Shown here one piece after another: positions 1 to 9,263 of a stretch of DNA of 64,000 bases (position 1 is its first letter; every line of letters begins with the position of its first letter). The translations under genes were made by a program, and so were the position numbers. Origin of the DNA: Pedobacter sp. (GTDB taxonomy: Bacteria > Bacteroidota > Bacteroidia > Sphingobacteriales > Sphingobacteriaceae). The stretch covers positions 62,001 through 126,000 of the forward strand of contig NZ_JAVHXT010000012.1 in assembly GCF_031119335.1 (NCBI RefSeq). Reading direction: 5' to 3'. The notes beneath the pieces were generated by a model. The model saw nothing but the letters and a program-made list of their open reading frames with translations, was not told the origin of the DNA and searched no databases.

Positions 1-2585
1 GGTTTATCATTAGGCACATTTATTTTAATTTCCTCTTTTAGATAAACATTCGGCTTAGCTAAAACGATTATTTTATCCGCTAGTTTAAATGTAAAATAGT
101 GATCTTTCTCTGCAATTTCAACTGGAAGTTCCTTCGCCCCCTTTTCTGTCATTTGGAATATGGCAGCAAACTCTGATAATTTTTCTTCTTGTTTAGGGCT
201 TACCATAATTCTAGTTCCCTTAGCTTCTGGCCAAACCGATTTAACAGTGTACAGATCTTCAAACACTTTTGTACTAGAATCGCCAGACAATATATTTACA
301 ACACGCTCTGCCAACTTTGGCTTAAACATATTTACGTAGGTGACGGCCTCTTTCCCTTCCAATTCATTTGTTAGTGCAAATTTACCATCAATAAGCGCAG
401 GCTTTTCCAAAGAATTGATTTGCCAATACTTTTTCATCCCAGCTTCTTTAGAAACTACATGATCTAAAAGTATCATTACCGCCGGCACATCATCTCTTTT
501 CAAATTGAGAAAGAGCATACTCTTGGTATAAGCTTCTACTTTTTCTGAATAGGCATTCGTAATATCAACATTAAAATAACTAAATGAAGGCTTTAAACGA
601 TCTGCTCCTACAGCCGAAGAACGTACGAAACCAGTTTGAAACCAAGCATCATTCAATACTTCATTTACATTTCTTGGAAAACGCTGGCTAAACCTTGTGC
701 CACCATCATTAGTTTTTGTTCTAAAAAGCAATGGCTCTTTTGGATCTCGAACCAACATCATACTGTGAGATACCGACCGTTTGTTGTAGTTGAAATCGTA
801 AGGAGAACCGTAAGACAGGTACAATCCTAAATCGCCAACCTGAATACCTCGGTGATAAATCTGTAAAGCACCAGCATCTGCATGTTGATGGTTGCCAAAA
901 TGAAAACCACCGCCTTTAAGCTCAACTACCACATCGCCACTGTTCCTCTTTTCGTCCCAGCCAGTTCTTGCTACCATACTATTGAGCACAGGTCCAAAAT
1001 CTTTTGTTAGAGGAAGTTGTTTTAAATCGAAATCTGGTTTAAGCCCTGGATCATCTAACAATAAAAACAATACTGGGTTATCTTTTAGTCCGCCTTGCTT
1101 AACAAACTCGCCCTTAATAATTCTGTTGCCAGAATAAGCGTAGCAAAGCAACATTGTCTGCGGATTTTTCCAGTAGAAATTTTCGCTTTTGCCGTATTTT
1201 ACATTAAACATATCGCCATCGCGAAGCATTTTGCCATCTGGCGTACGCATATACACCCAATATTCGGGTAGATTTTTAATATTATCATCAAATACTGGAT
1301 AACCCAACATACGGTAATACAACCAAGCCGCATGCATTTCCCAGCCAAACCTATACCCTCCATAATCAATCCCTTGGTTGTGTCTCGGCGATTGATATTC
1401 GAACTTTCGCAAAGGTACCAGCTGATCTAAAATCCAATAGGAAGTGTATTTGTAAGGAAGTGGGTCTTCATCGTAAATAGCAATACTCATCGATAGGTAA
1501 TCACGACAAATTTGGGCTTCATTACCATGTCCGTTCACCACGCTTTCGATACCGTGAAAAGGTGGCCAGCCCATCTCCATATCTGTAGCTAAACGCATCA
1601 AATCTTTTCGCAATTGTGCTCTACTCTCAGTATTCATGAGTGGATAACACCAATCGTAAACTAACGAAGCAGTATACATTGCACGCCCTACTTCACGGGT
1701 AATATCGCCATAAGAAACATTACCAAATTCTAATACAGAAAGATAATTTAACGCCAACTGCACAGCTTCCTGGCCTACTTTTTTATCCTCTGTCATTAAA
1801 TAATAGAATGCTTTTGTTTCTATTATCTTTTCCAGCTCCTCGTTGTGAAAAATCTCTTTATCCTTATTAAAAACGAATTGATACGGTGCTTTTGCTGTAG
1901 CCGTTACCGCATTCCAAGCCGCTGTATGAGCTGTGTCCTGGAGCCTTTTTCTGACTATAGGTAATGTTTCTTGGTTTACCCACAATCTTGGTCGACCCTT
2001 CGGCGGAACAATTTTTGGCACATAGCTTTCTGCATCTGCAGGAGGCACTGGAGCCACGTAAGGTTTTATGGACAATCGTTTAAGCACCAAATTAGCAGGC
2101 AACCACACTTTTAAATTTTGGTTTTTAGATTTAAAATCGAACTTGCCCAACTCTTGCAAACCACCTTTATATACATCATAAACGATACGAAAAGTTGGCC
2201 TATCGTTTCCATTTCTAAACCTTGCTTTCAACGTTAATTTCCCTGTTTGATCTTCTTTTTTCAATTTCTCCAGATCAACTGGAACTGTTTCAGCTTCCAA
2301 AATGTACAAACCAGATTTAGGAACTTGGACCGTCCATTCCAAATCTGGAATAGCAACAGTTTCCAAATCTCTATTAATTGCATCAACATAAAAGGCACTT
2401 TGCCCGTTAAATGATGTTTTAACAACCTGATTATTCACCCTAGCTTTTTTATTTTCGAGCAGTTGGCTTTTTATTTCACCATGCTGCTGTTGGGCAGAAA
2501 CAACCTGAAACGCAAATAAACTGCAAAGGAAAGCCATTGCGAGCTTTCCTTTATTTGCAGTTCTAACCAAATATAATTTGAACAT
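1..2585 (-). CDS. Heparinase II-like polysaccharide lyase (PL21-type), C-terminus beyond window
   Basis: An open frame of 861 codons runs to the window edge, so the C-terminus is missing. A signal peptide (about residues 1-31, ending VVSAQ) is followed by an N-terminal beta domain, a DUF4962-like start (RPRLWVNQE near 198) and a heparinase II/III toroid. Residue spacing matches Pedobacter heparinus heparinase II: H353 and E356 (NGHGNE) for His202/Glu205, Y408 exactly 55 residues later for Tyr257, H566-x-H568 for His406/His408, D585 seventeen residues on for Asp425, and possibly H606 for the last zinc ligand. It should eliminatively cleave a uronate-containing glycosaminoglycan in the periplasm or at the surface. 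The true substrate is inferred. It starts 2 bp after the preceding lipoprotein gene, so it is the last visible gene of the SusCD operon. The frame was read by hand from the nucleotide sequence. Confidence 0.82.
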   Translation of the reverse strand, partial: MFKLYLVRTANKGKLAMAFLCSLFAFQVVSAQQQHGEIKSQLLENKKARVNNQVVKTSFNGQSAFYVDAINRDLETVAIPDLEWTVQVPKSGLYILEAETVPVDLEKLKKEDQTGKLTLKARFRNGNDRPTFRIVYDVYKGGLQELGKFDFKSKNQNLKVWLPANLVLKRLSIKPYVAPVPPADAESYVPKIVPPKGRPRLWVNQETLPIVRKRLQDTAHTAAWNAVTATAKAPYQFVFNKDKEIFHNEELEKIIETKAFYYLMTEDKKVGQEAVQLALNYLSVLEFGNVSYGDITREVGRAMYTASLVYDWCYPLMNTESRAQLRKDLMRLATDMEMGWPPFHGIESVVNGHGNEAQICRDYLSMSIAIYDEDPLPYKYTSYWILDQLVPLRKFEYQSPRHNQGIDYGGYRFGWEMHAAWLYYRMLGYPVFDDNIKNLPEYWVYMRTPDGKMLRDGDMFNVKYGKSENFYWKNPQTMLLCYAYSGNRIIKGEFVKQGGLKDNPVLFLLLDDPGLKPDFDLKQLPLTKDFGPVLNSMVARTGWDEKRNSGDVVVELKGGGFHFGNHQHADAGALQIYHRGIQVGDLGLYLSYGSPYDFNYNKRSVSHSMMLVRDPKEPLLFRTKTNDGGTRFSQRFPRNVNEVLNDAWFQTGFVRSSAVGADRLKPSFSYFNVDITNAYSEKVEAYTKSMLFLNLKRDDVPAVMILLDHVVSKEAGMKKYWQINSLEKPALIDGKFALTNELEGKEAVTYVNMFKPKLAERVVNILSGDSSTKVFEDLYTVKSVWPEAKGTRIMVSPKQEEKLSEFAAIFQMTEKGAKELPVEIAEKDHYFTFKLADKIIVLAKPNVYLKEEIKINVPNDK

Positions 2586-2587
2586 AG

Positions 2588-3577
2588 TTACCTAACTGTC
2601 AACCTTTTAATACTTAACCTCATTTCCTTGGTCGTATTGTTTACACTATTTACGTAAATATAAGCATTGTACTTTCCATCTGCGGTTTGCACCCAAATAC
2701 CACCTTCTGCTCTCATGTTAATTGCAAAATCTGGAGCATCGGTAAAATCCTTAGATCTTAAATCCACATCATCCACAAAAACACCAAATTGTAATCTTGC
2801 TAATTGCTGATCACGTACTGTGAAGGCTTTTACAATTTTTGTTTTGTTTTTTAAAGCTGTAGGCATGGTAAACGTTGGCAAGTAAACCGGATCTGCCGTT
2901 GGCGCTACCAATGAGTGCAAATACGTTACGTTAGTTGGCGCCCTATAAAGGTAAACCAAATCTATCTTATCTGGATTTGCAGTTGCAAAAGTTGCATTGT
3001 ACATCTTCATATCTGCAATAGATAGGTAAAAATCTGTACCGTCTTTAGCTACTAAATCTAAAGCCATATCCATGTTTCTTATTTCATGTGGCCCAGATTG
3101 GTAAGAGATTGTTTCGCCATTACTAGATTTTGCAGTGAACGTAAAGCTGATGTTTTTTCCACGAGCTTCTTCCGGAATTTTATAGAAATAACGCAGTGTT
3201 GCTGCAGAAAAATCGCCAGTGTAAGTTACCTGCGTAGTTTTTCCTGTAGTTACAGATGGATCACCAACAGCAGTACCTACATCAACCCCAGAATTATTAG
3301 TATTATAAAACCTATGGTCTAGATAAGTTCCAGTTGCACCAGCAATACTCGCTTCTACAGTCATAGATGTTAACTTACCTTTTTCTGGCAAGATACCCGC
3401 AGCATAGGCAAATTCGATAGTTCCACCTACAATATTTGGCCCCAAAGACCTCTTGATTAAATCGTTCTGCAACTTATCTGATGCAGTTGGAATGGCGTAT
3501 TCCTTGTCTTTACATGCGCCCAAGCATAAAGCAAGCAGCACTAAAGACATCAATATTTTAAAATTTATCTTTTTCAT
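2588..3577 (-). CDS. SusCD-associated surface lipoprotein, family not identified
   Basis: This 329-residue protein has a lipoprotein signal (lipobox LGAC, Cys22) and a beta-rich body with no catalytic motif that I recognise. It lies between a DUF5018-like lipoprotein and the heparinase II-like lyase in the same operon. That is the usual place for surface glycan-binding proteins (SusE/F-like or other SGBPs) in Bacteroidota loci. The C-terminal half, with a segment near residues 185-215 (LVYLYRAPT), resembles small Bacteroidota DUFs of such loci; a DUF4466-type assignment is only a guess. Role inferred: capture or retention of the glycan at the outer membrane. Confidence 0.6.
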   Translation of the reverse strand: MKKINFKILMSLVLLALCLGACKDKEYAIPTASDKLQNDLIKRSLGPNIVGGTIEFAYAAGILPEKGKLTSMTVEASIAGATGTYLDHRFYNTNNSGVDVGTAVGDPSVTTGKTTQVTYTGDFSAATLRYFYKIPEEARGKNISFTFTAKSSNGETISYQSGPHEIRNMDMALDLVAKDGTDFYLSIADMKMYNATFATANPDKIDLVYLYRAPTNVTYLHSLVAPTADPVYLPTFTMPTALKNKTKIVKAFTVRDQQLARLQFGVFVDDVDLRSKDFTDAPDFAINMRAEGGIWVQTADGKYNAYIYVNSVNNTTKEMRLSIKRLTVR

Positions 3578-3587
3578 TTTGCTTCGC

Positions 3588-3986
3588 TTATTGTTTTACA
3601 GTTAAATAAACTTTATAAGTTTTTCTCACTTTGCGGTTACCAGAAACTACCGTCCACTCTTTGGGTTTAGATAGATCAGAGAAGTCTACCTTCCCAACAA
3701 TTTTTGGATCTAGAACGGCATCAATCACCAAACTAAACTGAGGATACAGGTTTTTCAAATCTGTACCATAAAATACCTCCACATTGATAGTTTGCGCTGT
3801 GGTGTCGATAGTTGCCGCTTTTGTTCTTACAGTTTGAAAATCAGCACCCAAGAGTTCAAAGGCACTTACATAACAATCTGACCTGTTTGTGATCAATAGC
3901 CCGTCATCATCCATTGGAAAATCTTTTTTACAAGCAGCTATTACAAACAGCACCAGTATTAATTGAAATATGAATATTTTTTTCAT
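3588..3986 (-). CDS. Small SusCD-associated lipoprotein, DUF5018-like
   Basis: 132 residues with a lipobox (VIAAC, Cys19). The mature part is one Ig-like beta sandwich: a hydrophobic strand around SAFELLG, a charged central part, then VDFSDLSKP and a C-terminal KVYLTVK strand. This is the pattern of DUF5018-type domains that sit beside SusD in Bacteroidota loci. It lies 19 bp after the SusD gene and 10 bp before the next lipoprotein, so it is co-transcribed with them. Its role in glycan binding is inferred from position only. Confidence 0.6.
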   Translation of the reverse strand: MKKIFIFQLILVLFVIAACKKDFPMDDDGLLITNRSDCYVSAFELLGADFQTVRTKAATIDTTAQTINVEVFYGTDLKNLYPQFSLVIDAVLDPKIVGKVDFSDLSKPKEWTVVSGNRKVRKTYKVYLTVKQ

Positions 3987-4005
3987 GTCTTTTATAATTT
4001 AAAGA

Positions 4006-5856
4006 TTATCTCCAAGGTTTGTTTTGCGTAAGATTGTTGTTTCTTACTCTTTCGGCTTCAGGTATCTGATAAATGTAGCAACGTTGGTAAACTAGCTCAT
4101 CAGCGTTGAAGAAGAAACGTTCCCAGTTAGCTCCCCAGCTATCTTGAAACCATTTTCCAGCACCATACGGAGCACCAAAAACTGATTCAATCTTTCTCCA
4201 TCTTCTTAAATCAAAGGCTCTTTGACCTTCGCCAAACAGTTCTACTATTCTCTCTTGTTCTATCGCATCGAAGAAAGCAGCAGCCGAAGAGGTTTTTGAA
4301 GCTGCCAAAGCAGGCAACTTACCTCTAGCTCTAACTCTGTTTACCAAAGCAATAGCTGCTGGTTGCGGTCCGCTTACTTCGTTAGTAGCTTCTGCATACA
4401 TCAAGAAAACATCGGCCAAACGCATTAAAGGCCAATTGTAATCGCCAGAACTCCTGTTTTGACCACCATAGTTACGCACAAACTTTCTAGATTGCAAACC
4501 CGAAAGATTGGTTGTATTATCATTAAACGCAGGATAACTTACCCCATCGATAGTGATGTTGCCACTCCAAGTTTTATAGCGAAATGCCACAAAACCGGTA
4601 GTTTCTGTTGTACCAATCCCCATAATCTTTTCATTGTCCCACAACAAAGTAGCTTTCATTCTATAATCTCTGTCTTTATAAGAATCAGGATTAACCGAAG
4701 AGTTCGGAGTTGTACGTGCTACGTTTCCAACTGCAGGAACCGTTGGGTTCATTTGTATCATTTTAGGTAAAAAATCACCTGTAATGGTAGATTGATACCT
4801 ATCTGCCAATTCATATCTAGGGATAGCCTGATTTTGTGACAGACCTACAGATACACCTGTCCAAACCCTCATGTATTCTTCACTTTGTCCAGTTGCATTA
4901 CCGCCGTGAGTGAGTACCATCAACATTTCACCATCGGCATTTGGATTACCCGTAGAAGGGATAAACATGTAGTAATAATTTGGCAATACATCGGCCTTGC
5001 CCATTTCGCCCCATTCGCCTGGCGCACCACCTCTAAATAAGTTTAAACCAAACTCAGTAATCACTCTGTTGAAATCTGCGGCAGCACCTTCAAATGCAGT
5101 TCTAGCTTCGGTAGCAGATTGCTGGAAGCCTTCCAATTCTGGCCAGCCATTCTTTTTCCATGAACCCCAAAACAATTGCAACTTACCTCTAAAAGCTAAA
5201 GCAGCAGGTTTACCAGCTCTACCAATAGCAGCTCCTCTATTTGGCAACTTCTCTGCTGCATAGGTAAAATCTGCATAAATAGAGTCTTTCACTTTCGTGA
5301 TGGGCGATCTTGAAATGGTATCTACCTCAATTGGTGCATTAACGATCTTGTAGATATACGGTACATCGCCCCACAAAGAAATTAGGCGGAAATAAGCTAT
5401 GCCTCTCAGTAAACGAGCTTCGCCAATAATTGCCTCTAAGTTTTGTTTCGATGCTGCTGTTTTTGCATTAGGCAACAACTTTGCTCTTACATTTTCAATT
5501 ACATAATTAGAGGTATTGATAGAACCATACAACTCCCTATAAAGCGTGGCAGCTCCGTTACCGTAAGAACTCGGGTTGTTTACCGTCATACTAATTGGAG
5601 CCACGCCAGTATTGTACATTTTGAGGAAATCTCCATGTCCATCGAAATGGTAATCCCTATCAAAACATGGTCTGAATTCGTTATAGTTACCCATTAAGCC
5701 AGTTACGGCATCTGCCTCGGTAAGCCAAAAAGTATTACTATTCGGAGAAACCGTAGCATTCTGATTTAATAAATCTTTCCGACAGCCACTCATAAAAGCA
5801 ACCGATAAAATGGAAAGAACTATATATATAAATTTCTTATTCATGCGATTATTCAT
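4006..5856 (-). CDS. susD: SusD/RagB family nutrient-binding outer-membrane lipoprotein
   Basis: 616 residues with a lipoprotein signal (SGC at residues 23-25 of the long start). The N-terminal SusD-like region is followed by the RagB/SusD C-terminal part with its typical ending: LADVFLMYAEA, IVELFGEGQRAFDLRRW and the final IPEAERVRNNNLTQN. It caps the SusC channel and binds glycan. The ATG overlaps the SusC stop by one base (TAATG), showing translational coupling. A second Met four residues in (start at 5844) is equally possible and gives the more usual signal peptide. Confidence 0.95.
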   Translation of the reverse strand: MNNRMNKKFIYIVLSILSVAFMSGCRKDLLNQNATVSPNSNTFWLTEADAVTGLMGNYNEFRPCFDRDYHFDGHGDFLKMYNTGVAPISMTVNNPSSYGNGAATLYRELYGSINTSNYVIENVRAKLLPNAKTAASKQNLEAIIGEARLLRGIAYFRLISLWGDVPYIYKIVNAPIEVDTISRSPITKVKDSIYADFTYAAEKLPNRGAAIGRAGKPAALAFRGKLQLFWGSWKKNGWPELEGFQQSATEARTAFEGAAADFNRVITEFGLNLFRGGAPGEWGEMGKADVLPNYYYMFIPSTGNPNADGEMLMVLTHGGNATGQSEEYMRVWTGVSVGLSQNQAIPRYELADRYQSTITGDFLPKMIQMNPTVPAVGNVARTTPNSSVNPDSYKDRDYRMKATLLWDNEKIMGIGTTETTGFVAFRYKTWSGNITIDGVSYPAFNDNTTNLSGLQSRKFVRNYGGQNRSSGDYNWPLMRLADVFLMYAEATNEVSGPQPAAIALVNRVRARGKLPALAASKTSSAAAFFDAIEQERIVELFGEGQRAFDLRRWRKIESVFGAPYGAGKWFQDSWGANWERFFFNADELVYQRCYIYQIPEAERVRNNNLTQNKPWR

Positions 5857-8800
5857 TAAAAGTCAAAGTTTAAACCAAACACAAACGTTTTTGTAATCGG
5901 GTACGAATCGTTAGCATAAGTGCTCTTCTCTGGATCTAAACCCTTGAAGCCTGTAAACGTTAACAAGTTATCAGCCGAAACAAAACCTCTTATTTTCTTT
6001 ACGCCAATTTTTTGAATAACGCTGTTTTTAAAAGTATAGCCCAACTGTATGTTTTTCAACCTTAGGTAAGATAAATCTTGTAACCAAAAAGTACTTACAT
6101 AATTATTGGTACTTGTTGAACCTAATGCACTAGGAAGTAATCTAGGATATTCCGCACCTCTGTTGTCTAAGTTCCAAGTTTGATTTAACTGTTCGTTGGT
6201 AACTGCTTGTGCAGATGTACCCAAGAACGAACTGTTTACCCTGTTCATCCAAAACTCTTTTCTGCCGTAAGACCCTTGTAATAAAATAGCCATATCAAAG
6301 CCTTTCCAAGACGCCGAACCTCTTAAAGCGTAGTTAGATGTTGGACGACCCAACTGTTGGTTAGGATAAGCTTTTCTATCATTGGCGTCAATTCTACCAT
6401 CGCCGTTTAAATCTTTAATTAAGATGTCTCCAGGCGCTGCTCCTTGTGGTGTTGCCTTATAAACATCTTCCCAGGTTTGTGCAATACCAATCGATTCGAA
6501 GGCATAAACGAAATTGTAAGGCATGTTTACAAATAATGAACCTCTTTGTAAAGTCTCACTCCAAGACAATAAGGTATTTCTGTTTGTAGAATAGTTTAAA
6601 TTAACCATGTATCGGAAATCACCTTTTTTATCGTTCCATGTTAAATTAGCTTCGAAACCTTGGTTAAGCATATCCCCGATATTTCTTCTTGGGGCAATGT
6701 AAACGCCTAACAAATGGGTAGACAAATCTGATGACCTGTTCATGCCTATGGTTTTTCTATCGTAATAATCTAACTCTACCAAGAGTTTATTATTCAGCAT
6801 AGACACATCAAAACCTACGTTAAAAATGTTCGTTTTTTCCCAAGTAAGGGCATAGTTGATGAATTTCTTATTAGTTAAACCAACCACGGCAGCGCCATCT
6901 AGGAAATAATGACCAGCAGTAAGCAATTCCTGCTGCTCGTATCTTCCAACACCATAGTTGTTACCCAAGCTACCATAAGAAACCCTAAATTTTGCAGAGT
7001 TAATTTTGATCTTCTCTAAAAACGGTTTAATAAATTCTTCTTCCGATAAACGCCATCCAAAAGCTCCAGCCGGGAAATAACCATACCTATCGCCTGGCAA
7101 AAATTTAGATGAACCATCCGTTCTGAATGTACCTTCCAAAATATATCTGTCTTTGAAAGTATAGCCCAAACGTCCAATGTAAGACCTCAAGCCTTCCATT
7201 TCAGAACTACCACCAGTGGTTTGAACATCATTTAAGGCTCCATCTATTTCAAAAATGTTTGGATTTAAACGTGTACCTCTACTAGCAGCAAGATATCTGT
7301 CTTTCCAGAACTCTTCACTATAAATTACTTTTGCTGAAAATACGTGTGATTTACCAAAGGTTTTATCGTAACCTAAACTAGCATTTAACTGCGTTTTAAA
7401 ATTCTCGCGATCTGTATTGTAGATCGGCTCGTTATTACCTACATAAATTCTAGGCCCCCACGCATCAGCTTGAAAATTATAAGCTTGCGTAGGCATATCA
7501 GCTCTCCAATCGAACCTATTATTATAACTAAGTGAATAATTTATGTTTGCAGTAAGTCCTGAAATCGGTTTCCACTCTAAATACCCATTCAAATTGGCTT
7601 GCTTTTGGTCCATATTGTTTCTGTTTCTAACCATGTAATCTGCGTACATATTAGAAGCTTGAGAACTTTCGTTGTAGGCCATAGCTCCACCGTAATATCC
7701 AGTAATTGGATCAAAAGGCAAGATACCTGCTGGCGCTGAGAATAAATCTAAACCACTAGCGCCGTTTGCGGTCATGCCCTCAGTATAATTAAACTTAAAC
7801 TGTGACCAGTTACCAGCAAACCTAACACCAGAGCTTAATTTTTCTGCTATCTTGGTATCCATGTTAAACGCCAAGTTGTAGCGCTTAAAGTTATTTTCGA
7901 TCTGTATACCTCGCTCATCTAAAGCACCTACAGATAAATAGTAATTACTATGATCGCCTCCTCCGTTAATAGAAACATTATAATTCTGCGCTAAACCATC
8001 TCTCAAAACCACATCCCACCAGTTGGTGCTCGGATATCTTTTAGGATCGATCATGCTTAAAGCCAACCATTGATCAATTGTACCATTTTTAAAGTTAAAA
8101 GCGTTCGGCAATGTAGTAGCCGATTGTGCAACCTGTGTTGCAGTTAGTGCTTTTGCGTAATTACTTACAAAATCTACGTTTGCCGTTGGACTAACCAATG
8201 ATAAGCTATTATTAAAACTAATGCTTGGTTTAGTATTGCGCTTACCAGATTTTGTAGTAATTAAAATCACACCATTTGCTGCTCTAGAGCCATAAACGGC
8301 AGCAGCCGAAGCATCTTTTAGTACAGAAACACTTTCAATATCGTTTACGTTTACCCTATTCATATTTACATCGGGCATGCCATCAACAATTACCAATGGC
8401 CCGGCATTGTTTACCGTTCCCAAACCTCTAATTAAAAGTTCTGCCGCATTGTTACCGGCCATACCCGAACTTTGAGTAACGGCTAAACCTGGCAATAAAC
8501 CTTGTAATGCCGACGACGCATTTGAAAGCCCCCTACTACTTATGGTCTCGTCAAATTTGGCAGAAGCAACGGCTCCAACGATATTTGCTTTTTTCTGCTC
8601 ACCATAGCCTACTACCACTACTTCATTTAACTTACTGGTTTCGGCCTTCATTACAACAGATGCTGCGTCTTTAGGAGCCAGTTCCATCGGCGCAAAACCG
8701 ATTAGCCTAAATTGTATCCTATCTGTTTCAGATGCAGTAATTTGAAACTTACCATCACCATCGGTTACTGCAACGGCAGATGTTTTAAGATTACGCACCT

Positions 8801-9032
8801 CTACTCCCGGCAACGGCATTCCTTCCTCATCTTTAACAAAACCGACGACAGTTCTTTGAAACAAGACGTTTGTAGTAGCAAAATTCGCATCGAGAGAGGC
8901 GAGCTTGTCAACTTCATAAGAATTGGCACTATCATTATTACCGGCCTGGCTCATACCCGGATAGATAGCGCAAAGCAATAAAAGATACCGAGATTTCAGT
9001 ATTCCTTTCGCTTTCAGAAATTTACACTTCAT
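5856..9032 (-). CDS. susC: SusC/RagA family TonB-linked outer-membrane transporter
   Basis: About 1058 residues from the chosen ATG at 9032. The open frame extends 37 codons further upstream, but the 9032 start gives a proper signal peptide (positive residues, then YLLLLCAIYPGMSQA). Domain order: carboxypeptidase-regulatory-like repeat (VVGFVKDEEGMPLPGVEV), TonB box region (VVVGYGEQKK), plug with the SusC signature (VLKDASAAAVYGSRAANG), then a beta barrel ending in an aromatic residue (FGLNFDF). It imports oligosaccharides with SusD. It is the first gene of the minus-strand locus; the divergent promoter region next to it carries GntR-type palindromes. Confidence 0.95.
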   Translation of the reverse strand: MKCKFLKAKGILKSRYLLLLCAIYPGMSQAGNNDSANSYEVDKLASLDANFATTNVLFQRTVVGFVKDEEGMPLPGVEVRNLKTSAVAVTDGDGKFQITASETDRIQFRLIGFAPMELAPKDAASVVMKAETSKLNEVVVVGYGEQKKANIVGAVASAKFDETISSRGLSNASSALQGLLPGLAVTQSSGMAGNNAAELLIRGLGTVNNAGPLVIVDGMPDVNMNRVNVNDIESVSVLKDASAAAVYGSRAANGVILITTKSGKRNTKPSISFNNSLSLVSPTANVDFVSNYAKALTATQVAQSATTLPNAFNFKNGTIDQWLALSMIDPKRYPSTNWWDVVLRDGLAQNYNVSINGGGDHSNYYLSVGALDERGIQIENNFKRYNLAFNMDTKIAEKLSSGVRFAGNWSQFKFNYTEGMTANGASGLDLFSAPAGILPFDPITGYYGGAMAYNESSQASNMYADYMVRNRNNMDQKQANLNGYLEWKPISGLTANINYSLSYNNRFDWRADMPTQAYNFQADAWGPRIYVGNNEPIYNTDRENFKTQLNASLGYDKTFGKSHVFSAKVIYSEEFWKDRYLAASRGTRLNPNIFEIDGALNDVQTTGGSSEMEGLRSYIGRLGYTFKDRYILEGTFRTDGSSKFLPGDRYGYFPAGAFGWRLSEEEFIKPFLEKIKINSAKFRVSYGSLGNNYGVGRYEQQELLTAGHYFLDGAAVVGLTNKKFINYALTWEKTNIFNVGFDVSMLNNKLLVELDYYDRKTIGMNRSSDLSTHLLGVYIAPRRNIGDMLNQGFEANLTWNDKKGDFRYMVNLNYSTNRNTLLSWSETLQRGSLFVNMPYNFVYAFESIGIAQTWEDVYKATPQGAAPGDILIKDLNGDGRIDANDRKAYPNQQLGRPTSNYALRGSASWKGFDMAILLQGSYGRKEFWMNRVNSSFLGTSAQAVTNEQLNQTWNLDNRGAEYPRLLPSALGSTSTNNYVSTFWLQDLSYLRLKNIQLGYTFKNSVIQKIGVKKIRGFVSADNLLTFTGFKGLDPEKSTYANDSYPITKTFVFGLNFDF

Positions 9033-9076
9033 AGCACTTAGGTTATATAGTTCGTTAGGTTGTTTAAGTATAAAAT

Positions 9077-9084
9077 TGTATACA
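9077..9084. promoter_or_regulatory. Second GntR-type half-perfect site (TGTATACA core)
   Basis: The 8-bp core TGTATACA in the context AAATTGTATACATTA repeats the core of the palindrome at 9178-9195. The two centres are 106 bp apart, close to ten helical turns, which would suit looping between two bound dimers. The flanks are imperfect. Confidence 0.4.
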
Positions 9085-9177
9085 TTATAATACACTAATT
9101 GAATACTTTTACATGAAAGTAGAAATGATTTTTGATAAAACAAAATTTTATATCAAAAAAATAATCCAAATGAATTA

Positions 9178-9195
9178 AAAATTGTATACAATTTT
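9178..9195. promoter_or_regulatory. GntR/UxuR-type operator, perfect 18-bp palindrome
   Basis: AAAATTGTATACAATTTT is its own reverse complement and contains the ATTGTATACAAT core typical of FadR/UxuR-type (FCD) GntR regulators. It lies between the divergent SusC and sugar dehydrogenase genes. The regulator itself is not in the window. Confidence 0.65.
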
Positions 9196-9263
9196 AATCT
9201 TTTTTTGTATATATTATTATTTGTGATTAACTTTAATCCACTGAACAACCAAGCTATAAACCA

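Noticed and set aside
9033..9263. Bacteroidota -7/-33 promoter boxes (TANNTTTG/TTG) in the SusC divergent region
   Set aside because: Only near matches were found on either strand; none was good enough to report.
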